Of a stretch of DNA of 64,000 nucleotides, positions 10,341-23,029 are shown piece by piece. The DNA comes from Petunia secreta. Its lineage: Eukaryota > Streptophyta > Magnoliopsida > Solanales > Solanaceae. The notes under the pieces are model-generated. The model did no database searches and had not been told where the DNA came from. It worked only from the letters and a program-made list of their open reading frames with translations. The stretch is taken from assembly GCA_029990175.1 (NCBI GenBank), contig JARKIP010000035.1:40314001-40378000 (forward strand), written 5' to 3'. Position 1 is the stretch's first letter. Every line of letters begins with the position of its first letter. The position numbers and the translations under genes were made by a program.

Positions 10341-10349
10341 AATAATTAA

Positions 10350-10963
10350 TATAAAAGTTGTCCAGAATCGTGCATGTCACGTGTTCGATGAAATTCCCCA
10401 TAGAATGTTTGAGTTATTTGGCCAACTTTGAGTAGCTGAATTAGTTAGGGGACGAATATTAAACATAATTTAGTTAGAATCATGGCCCGGGGCAGCGTTT
10501 AGGGCATGTTACCTTGAGCTACACTCATTGCACGTCACACGCGCACGAGGAGTGTCCTTTTGCATTCTACCTACATGACTGGCTGCCCTATTGTGTAATT
10601 TATGGGTTGCCCTCTTTGTTTTGCTTAATTCACTATTTTTCCATGCTTTGGTGATATGGAACAGTATAAGTGTGGGGTGTAGGAACCCCATTTCGCAGAC
10701 TTTAGCAATTTTAAATGTAAGAATTGTTTGAAACAAAGAGGTGCACATGAGGGAAGTTTGATTACCTCGTGATTGACTAAATGAGTATATAATGAGCTTA
10801 AATTATTTAAATGTGTAATATACTTGAGCTTAAGTAGGGTGCGTGCACACAGAGTGAACTACAATCAAACTGTGAAGAACTAGTTTTTAGCTATCTTGAT
10901 GGACTTGTTTTCACTCTAAGGGCTGATTATACATTATTTTTGTGCAGGTACTTAATTAAAAAA
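10350..10963 (+). other. Athila spacer, right part, with probable splice acceptor
   Basis: No gene is supported. A block with AGTATAAGTGTGGGG near 10662-10678 resembles the motif that follows Athila genes. A T-rich tract and TTTTGTGCAG end at 10947, a strong acceptor-like site 16 nt before the ATG at 10964. Confidence 0.6.
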
Positions 10964-11284
10964 ATGGTCACCGCAAAGAAAGTAACCATGAGCGGTGGAG
11001 GTGGGGCCGAGGCAAACCACCGAGGAAACCAACATATAGCAAGACTACCAAGGAGCAACGATCAAAGAAGACGCAAGATAAATCTCCTCAGGACATGGAG
11101 AAGAATAGTGAGGCACCTGAAGTTATTCTAGCAGCAAAGAAGAGGTTGGCTCCTATGCTCCAGCCACCTTCGCTCATGCAGCCAAGGGGAAGAGAAAAGC
11201 CACAAGTGCGCTAGAAAAATCGGTGATTATCAAAGAATGTGGGACTTTCAAACCATCAAACAAGAAGCGAAAGACAGTGACAGT
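10964..11284 (+). pseudogene. Athila envelope-position ORF, N-terminal fragment
   Basis: It begins with ATG at 10964 and reads a basic, Lys/Ser-rich N-terminus. The frame is lost near 11010. It regains a basic frame up to the Ogre A insertion, where the last five bases are ACAGT (11280-11284). The gene continues at 62148; deleting Ogre A and one target copy restores the same phase across the junction. The family is described under the continuation at 62148. Confidence 0.75.
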
Positions 11285-11671
11285 TGTTGACACCTAATTT
11301 TGTCCCTCCTGTCTCAATAGTCATTGTTCAGACAAATTGTACTGATAGCTGCACGAGTATCATACACTCACTCATATTCAAAGTCACTACTTCGTGCACA
11401 CACCTTAATTAGGCTATTGTTTCAAAACACCGTCACAAGCCACGACTATTTCCAAAGTCTGCATGTCCAATTACCCTTTATTTTTTGTTGTAATTATTCC
11501 CATTTTTAGAAAGTCTCACAAAATTTCTTTAAAATTTAAAGCAATAGGTCCCCATTAGCCCTTTGGCCTTCAAAATTAATCTCCTAGTTTTTTCTATAAT
11601 TTTATAGGCATTTTATACAAATTTCTACACATTTTAGAAGCATTTATACATTATTATATACACTATATACG

Positions 11672-11782
<111 letters not shown>

Positions 11783-11959
11783 TTACACATCACATTTACA
11801 TACATCAGCTATTTTTTACACCTCATCGCCAATGTGGCTTCATCTCAACCGTCCACGTGTACAATCCGATGGCTGAAGATCAAGTTTCCATTTTTAATAC
11901 CTAAACACACCCCCAAACCCTAAAATTCCCTCATTTCCACTTCTCACAGTCAGCCGACT

Positions 11960-11964
<5 letters not shown>

Positions 11965-11994
<30 letters not shown>
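11965..11994. repeat. (TC)n microsatellite in Ogre A 5' LTR
   Basis: A pyrimidine run of about 15 repeats. Matching runs lie at 60764-60800 (Ogre A 3' LTR) and 53269-53307 (Ogre B 3' LTR). A conserved position in LTRs suggests a promoter-proximal pyrimidine patch (inference). Confidence 0.85.
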
Positions 11995-11999
<5 letters not shown>

Positions 12000-14561
12000 A
12001 ACTTGACCTCGCTACTGTCATCGTCGGATTCCGGCCATTTTAACCGACCAAATCCTAAATAAATTACACCCCCGCACTCCTCTCAATGTCCGCAACAAAA
12101 GCTCTATACTATCTCATTGTTTCGACGGAGGTCAAAGCTAACCTCTCGTCAATGGAGGTTTCTGTCGCCAGAAAGATTTCGACCGTGTCTAAAATGAAGC
12201 CTAAGGCGTCACTACCACCAAAGAAGGAAGGATACCTTCATGCGAACTCGATTAAAGAACGGGTCAATTTGACCCGTCTTCGATATCGGAACGGTTAAAT
12301 CTGATCTTTTTTGTCTCTGAACCTCTGTGATCATTTGAAGCCTGAAACTTGCCTATTTTTCAATGTGCTAACGTGTTCGTTCATATGATTGAATTTATTT
12401 GTTAAAATTCCTATCGCTAATTAACTTTTAAGTAGTCACCGATTCGTTAAATGTTTCTTTAGAATTCTGACATGTTGAATGTGATGTGTTCGTAGGTGGT
12501 TCTCTGATTATCTCCATTGAGATGTGAATTGTGAAGCTCCTAATAGCTTTGAATTGATTAGCTCATACTCATTACAGTGTGTATAATTTCCTATTCTTGA
12601 AATATGATAACTGTACAATTCGTTTTGGATAGACATCGGAATAGTGATGTAATGGGAATATGATTTGAATTTGTAATTGGCACTCAAAAGGGGGAATTAG
12701 TTCTAGTGATTGATATGATCTTTTCGGAATTTGTTAGCCTATTTTTCGAGCCTAAAATCAGTTAGAACATTGATTTTTGAATCTTGCTTTGTTAGGATTG
12801 AATGGGAGGGAGCATAATTAAGTATGATTTGGTTTCACCTTAACTTACGGACTCTAATTGACCAATTTTAGGATGAGAACCCTAGTGAATCTTCAAACTG
12901 ACTTTATTTATAGAAAATATAATGGGAAATTAATTCCCTTTGATTGACTGCATAATCCGCTCTTTCCTTATTTGAGTTTTACCAAATTTGTGAATGTTTT
13001 ACATTCAATTTCAAATTCGAAAAGGTCTTATGCTACACCCATATAAATCAGACTCTAGCTCACGAATTAGACACTCAGAGATATTAAAAGAAACTTAATG
13101 CAAACCCTCTGTTTCCTTTTTATACAACTCATGATATCTTTAGTGCTCTCTTCTTTTAACATTCATTACTGGAGGGAGTTTTCTTTGGTAAAGTCTTCTG
13201 CTAGTTTCTGTGCTTGGCCTGCCTCTGCTTTGTGTGTGTCTTCTGAAAGGCTTCCCTGCTTGGCTCTTGCAAGCGGTCTATCTCCATCTTTGCACTCTTT
13301 TTCACATTGTTAGAGGTATACCTACACTTCCTAACTAACATCTACATCTCTCTGTGTGTATTTTTCTTAGCATGTACTCTTTTTAAACTGCTCAACTGCT
13401 ATTACATATCCTGCCTTTGTGACCTTTCTGGTTCTCTTTAACTTTATTGAAAACTGTAAGGATGATCTGAAAGGATCATACCGTCCTTCATAAGTGCAGG
13501 AGATTCTGCATAAAGGGCCTTAATAGCCTGGACGTTACCAGAACTGGAACCCGTCATCTAAGGGCTTTTAATTCATGTTTTCTTACCCCTCTTAGTGTTC
13601 CATTCATGTATATTCAGTAAGGCCCCGAACACAGCTACTAGGCTGTGTATATTGGCTATTCAGGAGCCTCCTCTTAACTTTATTCTCCTATGTGCTGCAT
13701 CACTCAAAAATCATGATGGTTTGAAATCTGTATAGCATTTTCTGGGTAAAAGACTAAACTATATTGTTTTTCTAAAGTTTGCATGTTTTTTGGGTGGAAT
13801 TTCTGAACGGTAATACTGCTTTATTAATTACTCTACACAGGTCTTAGAATAAAATACTTGAAGCATGCCTTTCAACGTGAAATCTGGAATTTTATTTAAC
13901 AGGGGCTAATCGTGTTATGACTGTCAAATTCAGACTGTTTTCGGTAAATTTAAAGTTGCCCCTTTGTGCATAAACGATCCAGGCCCAAAAATATTTTCAA
14001 ATATGGTCTCTATATGTGTTAAATTGATTTTCAACTACTTGGAGCTCCTATATTCTAATCTTATAGTGTATAGGGGTGTATAAGTGATTGGGGTCGACTG
14101 TACGAGTATATAAATATTTTCTAAAGCCTAATACTATTAATTACTCATGTACTTGCATGCCTATACATATAACTATGTGCGACAGCCCTTTCTTTGCACT
14201 TACGTGCTTCTGTGAACCCCGCTTTTAAGAACATCTTACTTACCAATATCCTATTCAAAAGCTGACCTCCAATAGGGCTCAACAATTAATAACGAGTCAC
14301 ACTGACCCTAAATGACTAACATTTTATTTAAAAAATAACACCCATTTGGTTTTTGATAAAACCTGAAACTATTTATGAAAACTGCTCATTTATGTAAAAC
14401 TGTCCATTTGTGCAAAACTGATTTAAATGCTGAAATTGCACAAATAAATTGAATTTCAGTACCCTTTGCATATTTAACCTTATTTTCGATTAGGCATTTA
14501 TATTAGAGGCCTTAAAGTGCTATTAGGCATAAATGTAGGCCGTATGTGTGAAATGTAGTTG

Positions 14562-14685
<124 letters not shown>

Positions 14686-15062
14686 GCTGTTACCTAAACT
14701 TGTTTAATTGGGCCAATATATACATTGATTGTGAAATAGATCATTTAAGTTAGTAATGATATGATAATACGTGTTTGCATAAACATCCAAAAATATATAT
14801 AGGCTCGGGCGGGAACCACCTTTCATGGGACTCGGGAGAGTGCCTAATACCTTATCCCCCGAGTCATTTGGACTTCTTACCCGTTGAATCTCTGAAACTG
14901 GACCACTTTAACAATAAACTTGACCTTAGACGCTTAGGTGGCCTAATACACCTTAGAAAACAATATTAGGTGGCGACTCCAACTCTGAACTCAAACAAGT
15001 TACCCAGTCAAATCCGAAACCCGACTCGCTTCGAGTTGAGTTTAAAATTGGGTATGACAGAA

Positions 15063-15079
15063 TGACGACTCCGCTGGGA
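15063..15079 (+). promoter_or_regulatory. Ogre A primer-binding site (tRNA-Arg)
   Basis: TGACGACTCCGCTGGGA lies 3 nt after the LTR. It matches the complement of the 3' end of plant tRNA-Arg (TGGCGACTCCGCTGGGGA) apart from a G-to-A change and one missing G. An Arg primer is characteristic of Ogre. Confidence 0.85.
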
Positions 15080-15717
15080 TTTCAAAGTCCTAACCATAAC
15101 GAGTCTTTAATTTTTGGATTTATTTGATTATTATCTTGTTATTCATATTATTATGATTTCACTAACTTGGTTTCGTTTTTGTTTTTATTTTTCCCTTTTA
15201 TTTATTTATTTGTATGAATTTGAATTTGATATAACTTTGCATATTTCACACATACTCCCCCTCTCCTGGAAAACGACACTTTGCACACACACAGGCGATT
15301 ACGTGGATCCCACGGTCGCTTCACCACAAAAAATCTTTTAGGAGGGACATTTTTGAATATAGTTGGTCCGTGGTACAACCAAAAATTTCAAATGGTCCCA
15401 CTCCTTGGCCGTCCGTCTTAGAGAACAATGTCTAGAATTACAGCACTCTTTGAATATAATGAGCATGGATCATGCCATAGGATGGGCTACCCGTGAGTCA
15501 ACTAGTTTTCCATTTGTCCAAATTACTTGACGGGTTTTTGACCCCAAAGGGACGTTTGGACATGCTTATGTGCATTTGAGAGAAAAGAAAAGAAAAGAAA
15601 AAAGAGAGTGAAAAGAACAGTGAGACGAGAATAAGAACGCATTTTGATTTGCCCAATTATTCTCAAAAAAGAGAGGGGGTTTTAATCCTTTATTTTTCTT
15701 TTTCTTCATATGTCACA
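15080..15717 (+). other. Ogre A 5' leader
   Basis: No ORF is supported. It is AT-rich with purine runs near 15580-15610. A homologous leader is in Ogre B at 36046-36674. Confidence 0.7.
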
Positions 15718-17216
15718 ATGAGTCAAAAGTTTCACCGTTTTGGAATGACTATGGGCTCACCTCCTTTGTTAACTAGTTGGTGGAATAATTTGTCGTTGGG
15801 TGAGCAAACTAAAGTACGTCAACATCTGGGTCATTTGGTTTCCCTATTAAAAATGGAGCCATGTAGAGAGATGATTGAAGTGTCAGTGTCATTTTGGGAT
15901 GAAGAACTAAATATATTTAGATTTGGGGATGTTGATTTAACATCTTTGTTGGAAGAAATATGAGGGTTCTTATCATACTCGGGGTTAGACAAACATCGCT
16001 GGCAAGGGGGTCGCATGCTAGCACCTAGTGTCCCCACAGCTGAGGAGTTTCGTAAAAAATTAGGGATGGTGGCGAGTGTGAATGTAGAATTTTTACAACA
16101 AAAGAAAATACCTTTTTCCTACTTCTACAATCGGTTTGGGTATTTGAATGCATTCGACGACCATAAGAAGGAGTTCAAGTCCTACAATGATTGGAGGGGA
16201 GCTAGTTCACTTGCATTTACTATTTGTTTCTTTGGAGTGATGGTATTCCCTGAAAGCTCGAGTCACGACATATGTTCGAGACTTGTCATGGTTACCGACG
16301 CAATATTCAGCAAAATTGATGGTTATCGTTATGCTATAGTTCCTATGATATTGGCGGACATTTATCGGGCTTTAGGTCGTTTGTAAGAGAGGAGCAAAAT
16401 ATTTCGAAGGTTGCAATCTTCTACTACAAGCATGGTTCAAAGAGCATTTGAGGAAAACGAGAGGTATACAAGAATTGTCTAAGCCAACTGGTTCCCAACT
16501 ACTTGGTTGGAGAGTGATACGGGGTTCCAAAATTCAACCAGCCAAGCAGCACAGAGAAGTGGGTAAAGTTGTTTGAAAACATAACGGAGGACTCAATTCA
16601 GTGGATGTTCACTTGGTTTCCTTCATCAGACTTCATCATTAGCTCTGAGATGGCACAGTTTGTGATACTTATAGGATTGAGAGGTCTCCAACCCTACCAA
16701 CCGTCGAGGGTGATGAGGCAAGCAGGGAGGAAGCAAATCATACCATTGATATTAGACACGAAGGATTATCAGTTTGATTATACTGGAGATGTTGTTCCAA
16801 AAGTTAAGAGTATTAGAAAATCCTGGGTAGGAAGCCAAGTTATGGGAGAAGGATCGCTAGCATCAGACAGATACAACGCTGGATGCAAACCAAACTACAA
16901 AAGCTGGTTACGCTCTAGCATAAAAGGAAATATGGTAGTGGGGCCGAGCCGAGGGAATGACATAAGAGATCGTGAGGCGGAAGCTCAAATCCGATACCGA
17001 GAATTCGTGCTGAAAGCTGTTAAGATGGAAAAAGAAAACAAAGAAGAGATTGAAGTATGGAGAAAACGTACATTAGAACTAGGGGAAAAGATAGAGGCGT
17101 TGGAGATGAAGCTTAAACGGTGGAATTCGGAGTGTGCAGAGATAGACATTTTACACTTAGTGGCGGCTAAGGGATACTTAACCAAAGTTGTGGAAGAAGT
17201 TAAGGAGATTTCATGA
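15718..17216 (+). pseudogene. Ogre A ORF1a (first pre-gag ORF)
   Basis: ORF1 upstream of gag is a hallmark of Ogre; its role is unknown. The start at ATG 15718 (MSQKFHRFGMTMG) is supported by the same start in Ogre B at 36675. The middle carries the block FAMILY-like pattern DIYRAL then EGCNLLLQAWF, which I associate from memory with the plant retroelement domain DUF7745. The C-terminus is a charged heptad-rich segment (about 17010-17110), a likely coiled coil. A TGA at 15961-15963 and a frameshift between 16386 and 16569 inactivate it. It is clearly related to ORF1b downstream, so the element carries two versions of the gene. Confidence 0.8.
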
Positions 17217-17309
17217 GAAGCAAAGAGGGCCAGGCTGGAGTAACTTAACCAAAGCTGTGGAAGAAGTCAAGGAGATTTCATGAGAAGCAAGGAGGGCCAG
17301 GCTGGAGTA
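17178..17309 (+). repeat. 66-bp tandem duplication at the end of ORF1a
   Basis: Two copies (17178-17243 and 17244-17309) differ at a few positions. Each contains the end of the coiled-coil segment and the TGA stop. The second copy is therefore untranslated. Confidence 0.85.
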
Positions 17310-17675
17310 GGAAAGTGTTGCCGAGTCAAAGTGTCATTTCCATTTCTTTTGTATTTTTATTTCTAAAAAGCCATTATGTACTGAATTTCAAAATGGATTT
17401 GGGAATTTATGAGAATAATTGGCAACAAAATGCATATTTATTTTCTTTGCATCATGACAAACATAGGAAGACTGTACGTCCTTGGCTCGTAATAGTCCAT
17501 TACTAAGCCTACGTCCAAATGTCGAAAAGGGTTCTTAACCCGAAAAAAATGACAAAATTGCATCTTTGCATGGATTTGAAGAAACGTTTACACAAGATAT
17601 TGATCGTCTGTTTAAACATGATCAAGACTATAAGAATATTTTGGTCTTTACCTTTTCTTGTTTTATTTTCAGACT

Positions 17676-19303
17676 ATGGCTGTGAGAGGTATGCTTCAAT
17701 TCGAGATTGTTTCCTGACCTCCTCACTTGATCAGACTCTGGTGGGAAGATCTGGCTGTTGTTAGCAAGGCTCATGTTCAAAAGGTATTGGGAGAGCAGGT
17801 GACTCTCAAGGCCTACACTGCCATGCCTAGTTTGGTCGAAGCTGTTACACATTTTTGGGACTACAAAAGGGCGGTGTTTCATTTCAACGGCTTGGAGTTG
17901 GCACCCATTTTGGAAGAATTTGGAGGACTAGTAGGGTTAGAGCCTGGGCCCGAGACTACGATTTATCCCCGAGATGTGGATCCTAAGGGGTTGATTGAAC
18001 TGTTGGGTGCTCCTTATGATCCATACGTCCAGAGAGTGCATGATGGAAAAGTCACCTTGGAGTACTTGCATTCTAGATTTGGAGATCCAATGCTTAGGCA
18101 TGAGTGGACCGGGGCATGGGAAATTCAAGATTGGGAGTGGACTGAATCAAATGCTTTCATCGTTACTTTTCTGGAAAGCATCTTTTTCTCCAAGAAAGTA
18201 GGAAAGATCGACATAAGGTTGGGAAGAGTAGTAGAGGGATTACGCAAGGGTGCTCACAAGCATCAAGTAAGCTTGGTTCCAATGATTCTAGGGGAAGTTT
18301 ATATGGCTCTAACCAAATATAGAAGAGGAGGAGACTTTTTCGAAGGATGCAATCTTTTGCTGCAAATATGGTTGATAGAGCATTTGCACAGTGTCCCTAT
18401 CAGCCTAGTAGCACCAAAGCCGTCGTGGAAAGGAGAGATCCGCTCAGATAGCACTCGCATGGCTGGAACAGCGGCATGGGAGGACCCCGCAGACATGCAA
18501 GGATGGTATACCAAGCTTGAGGAGTTGCAAGAGGTACAATAGGTGATTGGAAACTGTGTTGGCTTCATTGTTTCCATACAAGGTCAAGACAATCAATTTC
18601 TTGGATTCCGAGGAACACATCACTATGTTCCTCTAAGAATCGTTCGACAACTGGAAATGACACAGCAAACTCCATAGTTGACTGAAGGGAGAAGCTTCAA
18701 CGTGGATATAAAGGACATTGAGCATCCGATGGTTGGTATTATATTGAAAATGTGGGAAAAAAGACTCACTATGCAATTTTGTCGTGGCCTAGGCAATAGA
18801 ATTAACCCTGTGGCTACTCTAGCTTATCCTCAATGGCTCAGTAAAGATAGGGAGAGGTTCCAATCAAAGACTACGCTGAAAAGGAAAACCAAAGCTCCGA
18901 GTGTCACTAAAAAATACAAGAAGCTGAGACACGAGCTCGACCAAGGTAAGAAGGATTTAAGGATAACACAAGTGAGGGAGATGAGGAGATAATAAGGATA
19001 AGATTAAAGGGGATGAACTTAAGTATTGCACAGGCAAGGTCATGGCTGCAAGACAAGCTGCTGGGAATTTACAAGATTTGCTCAAAGGATGGGGAGAGTA
19101 TTTTAAGGCAGTGCCACTGGAAGAAAAAGGAAGCAATGGGGATAGAAATCTGCGAATTCTTCACAAAAGCTCTGGGAGACATGCAAGATGCGAAGGATCT
19201 GATGGAGATGTTCGCCGCTCCTCCACCCATAAGTCTATTTCACAAACCTAAGGAAGAAGCCAAAGAGAAGAAGGAGAAAGAAGACGCTGGAGCTGATGCT
19301 TGA
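17676..19303 (+). pseudogene. Ogre A ORF1b (second pre-gag ORF)
   Basis: The start is ATG 17676, directly after an acceptor-like TTTTATTTTCAG|ACT. Conserved blocks include LIRLWWEDL, THFWDYKRAVFHF, YPRDVDP, LVPMILGEVYMAL and EGCNLLLQIWLIEHL. The last two match ORF1a and the domain I recall as DUF7745. The C-terminus is Lys/Glu-rich with predicted coiled coil and ends at TGA 19301-19303. A TGA near 17715 replaces the CGG seen in Ogre B, and TAG near 18541 replaces TGG, both G/C-to-A/T changes; a frameshift lies near 18995. It lies about 460 bp after ORF1a and about 320 bp before gag. Function unknown. Confidence 0.8.
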
Positions 19304-19625
19304 TCCGAAACCTCTTTACTTGGCCCATAGTCTGGTCGTCTTGAGTCGAGTCATCTTTTCTTTTGTCGTTGTTTTCTGTGTAGTCGAGTCGTTGTCTTAA
19401 ATTAGTGGTTGTAATAAAGCCGAGCAAATCAAATAAAATTTCGGTATTTTGGATTTTTTTAGGCTTGTGTGAATTATGTTTATGCAAATGAAATGACGTG
19501 TTTGGTGAAAACATTACTTCGATTCTTCGATAGGCCTACCTCTTGCACAAAGAGGTCCCCTGCATGATAGGATGTGATTTTATTAAAACTAACATATACA
19601 CACATTTCTTTCCTTTATTTTTGAT

Positions 19626-21430
19626 GTGTCAGCCCCCAAGTCCCTGAAAGTTTGGTTTGTGCATTCTGGCCGTGCCGCAATACCGGTTGAGATCCAGAGG
19701 ATCAATCCCAACACCTCCCCCTTTACCTACGAGACAAGGACGAGACATAATATCATGGCTGAGTTTGACAAAGTTAGAAATGGAACTCCTGATAAGCAAG
19801 GTGTGGTCGCCTATGAAGACTACGCTAAGTTGGAAAAAAGGTTGTTTAAGTTGGAGAATAGGGTCTCACTTGCCCGTGCTGATGAGATCATTGAAGCAAA
19901 CAAAACCACCCGCCCTCACAGCAAAGATCCACTATTCCCTGAAAAAGACATTCCTTACCCTACCTACACTGCACCACCAAAATTACCGCAAAACAACTTA
20001 CTCCCCTTTATTGTTGAAACCAAAACCATTGCATCACCCACCAAAGATCATGGCATGTACGCATGGACCAAGCAAGACACAGAGAATACCAAGGAGCAAG
20101 TCCAGGTGTTTGTAGAAAAGTTCTAGGAATTCCAAGGCACCAAAGGAACCCGAGGGTTAGATTATGAGGATCTCTGCATGTACTCTGACTTGAAGATGCC
20201 CGAAGGCTATAAGATGCCCAAGTTCAATATGTTCAATGGAAGTGGTGACCCGATGGCTCATTTGAGATCTTATTGTGACTAGTTGGTTGGAGTTGGACAT
20301 GATGAAAAGATTCGCATGCAATTGTTCAACCGCAGTCTGACTGGAGATGCGCTGGTATGGTACTCAAAGCAACAAACAAAGAGGTGGACGAGCCGGGAAG
20401 CAATGGCTGGGGATTTTGTTGACAGTTTTTGGCACAACACTGATGCCATGCCTGATTGGTTTTATTTAGAGAAAGTAAAGAAGAAGCTCACCGAGACCTT
20501 TAGAGAATTCGCAACAAGGTGGAGAGTTGAAGCCGCTAAAGTCCAACCTCCTATAAAAGACGCTGAGATAGTGGCAACCTTCATCCGCATATAAGAAGAT
20601 GTCTATTTTAACAAGATGATGAATCTGCAAGACAAGAAGTTTTGAGATTTGATCAAGATTGGAGATATGGTTGAAGATGGATTGAAGACTGGTAGGATCG
20701 TTAGCTTGGCTGCACTCCAAGCCACTTATAAAGCACTGCAAACTGGAAACACCGCTACATCAAGAAAGAAGAAGGACGATGTCTCTTTTGTGGCTGCATC
20801 ACTCGATCATTCCCCTACCTACAACCCCTACTACCAAACACCTCGTCCATCATATCCGTACATTGCACCTACATCCACCTACCCAGTCTACAATACTCAA
20901 CCCGTGTTCCAAAACCCACCACCACAAAGACCACCATACCCACAAAGCCCTAACTATCGAAACACTAATGCCTATCCACCAAGGCCTCACGCGAACAACA
21001 ACCTAAGACCCAAAAACAACTATACCTCATTGGCCGAATCCCGCACTCAGTTGTTCGAGAGACTCAAAGAAGCCGGCCATATACAACCCGTATCATTCAA
21101 AATGCCTGATAGGATGACACCCTATTTGACCAAACCAAAACATATGCCTATCACTCTGGGGGACCTGGTCACGACACTGAAAAGTGTTATGCCCTAAGAG
21201 ATAAGATACAAGATTTGATCGATCAAAAGGTAATACACTTGAAAACTCCAAATGTGCACACCAATCCCCTACCTAACCACAAAGACAATAGGGTGAATCT
21301 GATCGAGTTAGATGAAGAATGCAACATGGAGGGAACCATTGTTAAAGTAAAAGGAGACATACCAGCGTTTGCTTCTGTTGCTCAAGCATCTACGGCACCA
21401 GAGCCCATTGAGGTAAAAAGCGACTAAAAA
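19626..21430 (+). pseudogene. Ogre A gag
   Basis: The start is uncertain (no ATG; Ogre B shares the opening). Recognisable blocks: YPTYTAPPKLPQ, FNMFNGSGDPMAHLRSYC (Gag core), DALVWYSKQQTKRWTS, ETFREFATRWR, IGDMVEDGLKTGRI, a Pro/Tyr-rich stretch (20810-20995) and a zinc-binding remnant (CYALRDKIQDLI) disrupted by a frameshift near 21130-21200. In-frame stops occur at about 20124, 20281, 20592-20594 and 20643-20645. The last two are also present at the same codons in Ogre B. Gag would form the particle that packages element RNA. Confidence 0.8.
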
Positions 21431-23029
21431 ATTTTACGTTGATGTAGTTCCCCCATACAGTAATAAGGCGGTACCATGAGACTACAAAATAGAGAAGAAG
21501 AACAAATAAATAGTTGAGACAATTGCTGCACAAGGAATGACAATAAATGGGAGGATATATACTCCCGAGCATCTTGTTCAAGGAAGACGAGGCATCAGCG
21601 AAGAGGAGTCCGAAGAATTGTGGAAGAAGGTACAAGCAAAATAATACTCCGTGGTTGAACAAGCAAGACTCCCGCACAAATCTCCGTCTTAGATTTACTC
21701 CTCAAGTCGAAGAGCCACTGAAATGCCACAACAAAGCTTTGCACGTCACTATCACATGCAAAGATTGGTTTCTCTGAAAAGAATGGGAATTGATCAAAGC
21801 AAGATAAGAGGGAGAGGCATGAAGGTCAAAGCATTTGATGGATCGCAAAGGAGCACCATTGGGGAAATTGACTTAACTATCATGGTAAGTCCCATGGAGT
21901 TCAATGCCGAATTTCATGTCATAGATATCTCCGCTTCTTATAAACTGCTGCTGGGAAGACCTTAGATTCATATGGCTGGAGCAGTGCCTTCTACAATGCA
22001 CCAAACAGTGAAGTTCGAGTGGGACCACAAAGAGGTAGTGGTGTTCGGTGAAGGGAACAACTCCATTTACAATGAACAAAACATTGAAGGGAATGGTTCT
22101 GATGGGCAGACCTTTTATAGTGTAGAGCTCGTGGGAGCAGTGCAAGGTACTCGAAGAGAACGTCGAAAAAACTACAACAATGGTTTGAACTCCACCGATG
22201 TGGTCCAAGGAGGTTATATTGCATATTTCGCTCCCAAATTGGTCAACACACCGCCTGGGATTGAAGAAAAGAAGAGAAGCTTTTATAGCACCTACTGGGA
22301 TGGATGGGGAAAAGGCTATGAAGGGAGAAGGTTAGTCTGGGAACCAGTCATATCTGATTTGGATGTACCCTCACGTGAATTTCGTGAGACCTTACCGACT
22401 AAGACAGAGAAGCCACCGATATACTCATGTAATGCTCGTCCCAATTGGAAGCGCATCTTTGAAGAAACAAAAGGAAAGCAAGTTTGCCTACCCAAAGCAC
22501 CCGAACCTATGGAGGTGGTGATTGAAGAGCCATATGTACTCCAACAACCTGCAAAATGGCCTGGAGACTGGGTTGTAGACTTCATGATAAAGCAAGGCTA
22601 CGAACCTGGTAAAGGATTGGGCAAGAATCTGGATGGCATGATTGAGCCTATTCAAATCGTGATGAGGCTTGACGATGCGAAACCTGGAGTAGGGTACATT
22701 GTGACTTATGAGAAGAGCATGGAGGAAGCATCACTGGACTTCAAATTCTACAAGAAGAGCACCAATACTCTCTTACATATTTTCGTCTCGTCTGGATACT
22801 TGGATGGCTGAAAGGGGGAGGTATCTGCAGCACAAGGAGTTGAGCCAAAGATATCTGTTGCTGAAGAGGACCTACTGGCAGGAGTACAAAATCTGTTCAT
22901 ATCTGATCAAGACTGCTGTGTGATCCTGGAAGAACATGTTGAACCTCTTGGGTTGACAAAAGCTAGATCTAGAGCTACATTGAACAATTGGATCAGTAAC
23001 CGGGCCCGAGCTTACCGTGGACCTTGGTA
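21431..23029 (+). pseudogene. Ogre A protease remnant and G-patch region
   Basis: Compared with Ogre B, about 160 bp are missing near 21670-21710. About 55 bp holding the protease active site (DGGSG in Ogre B) are missing near 21770-21775, so the catalytic Asp is gone. The rest of the fold (KVKAFDGSQRSTIGEIDL, LLLGRP) remains. A clean ORF at 21972-22811 follows, with a G-patch domain (IKQGYEPGKGLGKNLDG, about 22588-22640). G-patch proteins usually bind RNA or activate DEAH helicases; the domain is recurrent in Tat polyproteins between protease and RT. A stop near 22810 and TAG at 23028-23030 follow. Confidence 0.8.

Noticed and set aside
12086..12298. 70-codon ORF in the Ogre A 5' LTR
   Set aside because: No domain is seen, and the segment is deleted in the 3' LTR so conservation cannot be judged.
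22588..22640. A host G-patch protein gene
   Set aside because: It lies between Ogre protease and RT, with a homologous copy in Ogre B.
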